Source: Methanotrichaceae archaeon
GTDB lineage: Archaea > Halobacteriota > Methanosarcinia > Methanotrichales > Methanotrichaceae
Length of the DNA stretch: 5,811 bases
Reading direction: 5' to 3'
Assembly (NCBI GenBank): GCA_013329455.1
Contig: DUKF01000261.1
Location: 1 to 5,811 of the forward strand
Shown: positions 4,927 through 5,811 of the stretch, piece by piece
How the letters are laid out: each line of letters opens with the position of its first letter
How positions within the stretch are numbered: position 1 is the first letter of the stretch
Notes under the pieces: generated by a model
Told to the model about the DNA's origin: nothing
What the model saw: only the letters and a program-made list of their open reading frames with translations
Databases searched by the model: none
Position numbers and translations under genes: made by a program

Positions 4927-5811
4927 ATGAGATCTCCTCACAGTTCATCTCCGAGTAGCAGGCGTGGTTATAGTATTCGAGGTCCCAGTCCGGGGGCACC
5001 CAACCTGGAGGCACCTGTGCCCCCTCGAACGGACCGATCACTACCACAGAGCTGACGGTGACCTGGCTGAGCTCCTCGCCGTCCAGGGTGTAAGGATCGA
5101 TCCTCGCCACATTGACGTAACGACCATCGTATCTCGCCTCCACCAGGTAGTCGATGACCTTCAGCTCTCCGGGCGCAAGGTCTGTGACGACCCAGGATAT
5201 CCGCCCGCTCGACTCGTCGTATTCGGACGGCATCGCCGAATACCCGAGAAGCTTCAGGCCGTCGGGGATGTCGTCGTCTATCCGGGCCACCACGGGGCTA
5301 TCGGCCAGGTTCTGAACGGTCAACCTGTAAGTGACTACATTCTGCAGGACCGGATCGACGGCAGCGGTCTTGCTTGCGAAGATCTCGCTCGGGCAGCAGG
5401 TGAGCCAGTTCGGATCCAGGACGGTGAAGTTGCTGGCGGAGAGGGTCCGGTTATCGTCGCCGTGTTGGGCGGTCGCCTTCACCACGTTGACAAGATGGCC
5501 TCCGTAATCGGTGACGTTGAGGACAAGATCGATGGTGAGATCGCCTCCTATCGGCAGACTCAGTATGTTGTCCCACCTGGCTCGATCGGAGGTGACATCA
5601 TTCGGCCTCAGGGAGGCGCTTAAGAACTCTGTCCCCTGGGGGAAGGTGTCCTCGATCGAGATGGTGTCCAAGACGACGTTGCCGTCGTTTGTGACGACGA
5701 TGGTGTACTCGGCGAGGCTCGAGCCGGAATCGATCTTACCGGTCTTGGCCACCGAGAGGTGAGGCCTGTCGTACTTGGGAATGCCGGTCAGGACGATCCT
5801 CTTGGCTATGG
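4925..5811 (-). CDS. DUF11-repeat surface protein, C-terminal part (start lies beyond the right edge)
   Basis: The frame is open to the right edge, giving 295 complete codons; an internal GTG at 5752 is not the real start, because DUF11-like sequence (GIPKYDRPHLSVAKTG) continues upstream of it. There are two DUF11/beta-sandwich repeats. The first runs from SVAKTG through AEYTIVVTNDGNVVLDTISIED, a FPQGTEFLSAS strand and a GGHLVNVVKATA end. The second runs from ASKTAAVDP through VVTYRLTVQNLADSPV, an IPDGLKLLGYS strand and a GRYVNVARIDPYT end. Such repeats form stalks on secreted or cell-surface proteins and are abundant in Methanothrix-type methanogens. After them comes a Pro- and Trp-rich tail ending HACYSEMNCEEIS, with no transmembrane helix and no sorting motif that I recognise. 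Cysteines are sparse but clustered: CC between the repeats and two in the tail, which suggests disulfides outside the cell. The role is probably adhesion or envelope structure; anchoring must come from the missing N-terminus or from partners. Confidence 0.88.
   Translation of the reverse strand, partial: IAKRIVLTGIPKYDRPHLSVAKTGKIDSGSSLAEYTIVVTNDGNVVLDTISIEDTFPQGTEFLSASLRPNDVTSDRARWDNILSLPIGGDLTIDLVLNVTDYGGHLVNVVKATAQHGDDNRTLSASNFTVLDPNWLTCCPSEIFASKTAAVDPVLQNVVTYRLTVQNLADSPVVARIDDDIPDGLKLLGYSAMPSEYDESSGRISWVVTDLAPGELKVIDYLVEARYDGRYVNVARIDPYTLDGEELSQVTVSSVVVIGPFEGAQVPPGWVPPDWDLEYYNHACYSEMNCEEIS

Noticed and set aside
4964..5623. 219-codon plus-strand frame
   Set aside because: It is a mirror frame of the GC-rich DUF11 gene, whose protein is clearly recognisable on the other strand.
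1..5811. CRISPR array, insertion sequence or other complete mobile element
   Set aside because: I see no regularly spaced repeats, no transposase or integrase motifs and no terminal inverted repeats with target duplications.

Overview
The window looks like the chromosome of a methanogenic archaeon of the Methanothrix (Methanosaeta) type. This is inference, not proof. It rests on a large exported DUF11-repeat protein, TATA-like boxes (not bacterial -35/-10 pairs) upstream of several genes, U-tract terminators, and a mix of Shine-Dalgarno and possibly leaderless starts. No rRNA, tRNA, CRISPR array or complete mobile element is visible. All seven supported genes lie on the minus strand, so the window reads right to left; every plus-strand reading frame looks like an antisense shadow.

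From right to left: (1) 5811-4925, the C-terminal part of a surface DUF11 protein whose start lies outside the window, closed by a perfect hairpin that begins at its stop codon. (2) 4775-4380, a small cytoplasmic protein with resemblance to the YozE SAM-like fold; a strong ribosome binding site points to a GTG start well inside the longest frame. (3) 4272-3950, a stretch with no convincing gene. (4) 3928-3728, a very small membrane protein behind a clear TATA box, followed by a U-tract. (5) 3550-596, a probable three-gene sulfur operon: a two-domain rhodanese sulfurtransferase, an MBL-fold/rhodanese/rhodanese fusion with the architecture of staphylococcal CstB, and a small predicted lipoprotein. 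(6) 477-1, the N-terminal part of a secreted protein with its own promoter, running off the left edge.

The sulfur operon is the most interesting part. Both enzymes pair one rhodanese domain that has lost its cysteine with one that keeps it. The MBL domain keeps the three ligands expected for a persulfide-dioxygenase mono-iron site but has replaced two histidines of the classical binuclear motif. Together they suggest handling of sulfane sulfur (persulfide, thiosulfate) in an organism presumed to be anaerobic, with an associated membrane-anchored protein of unknown role.
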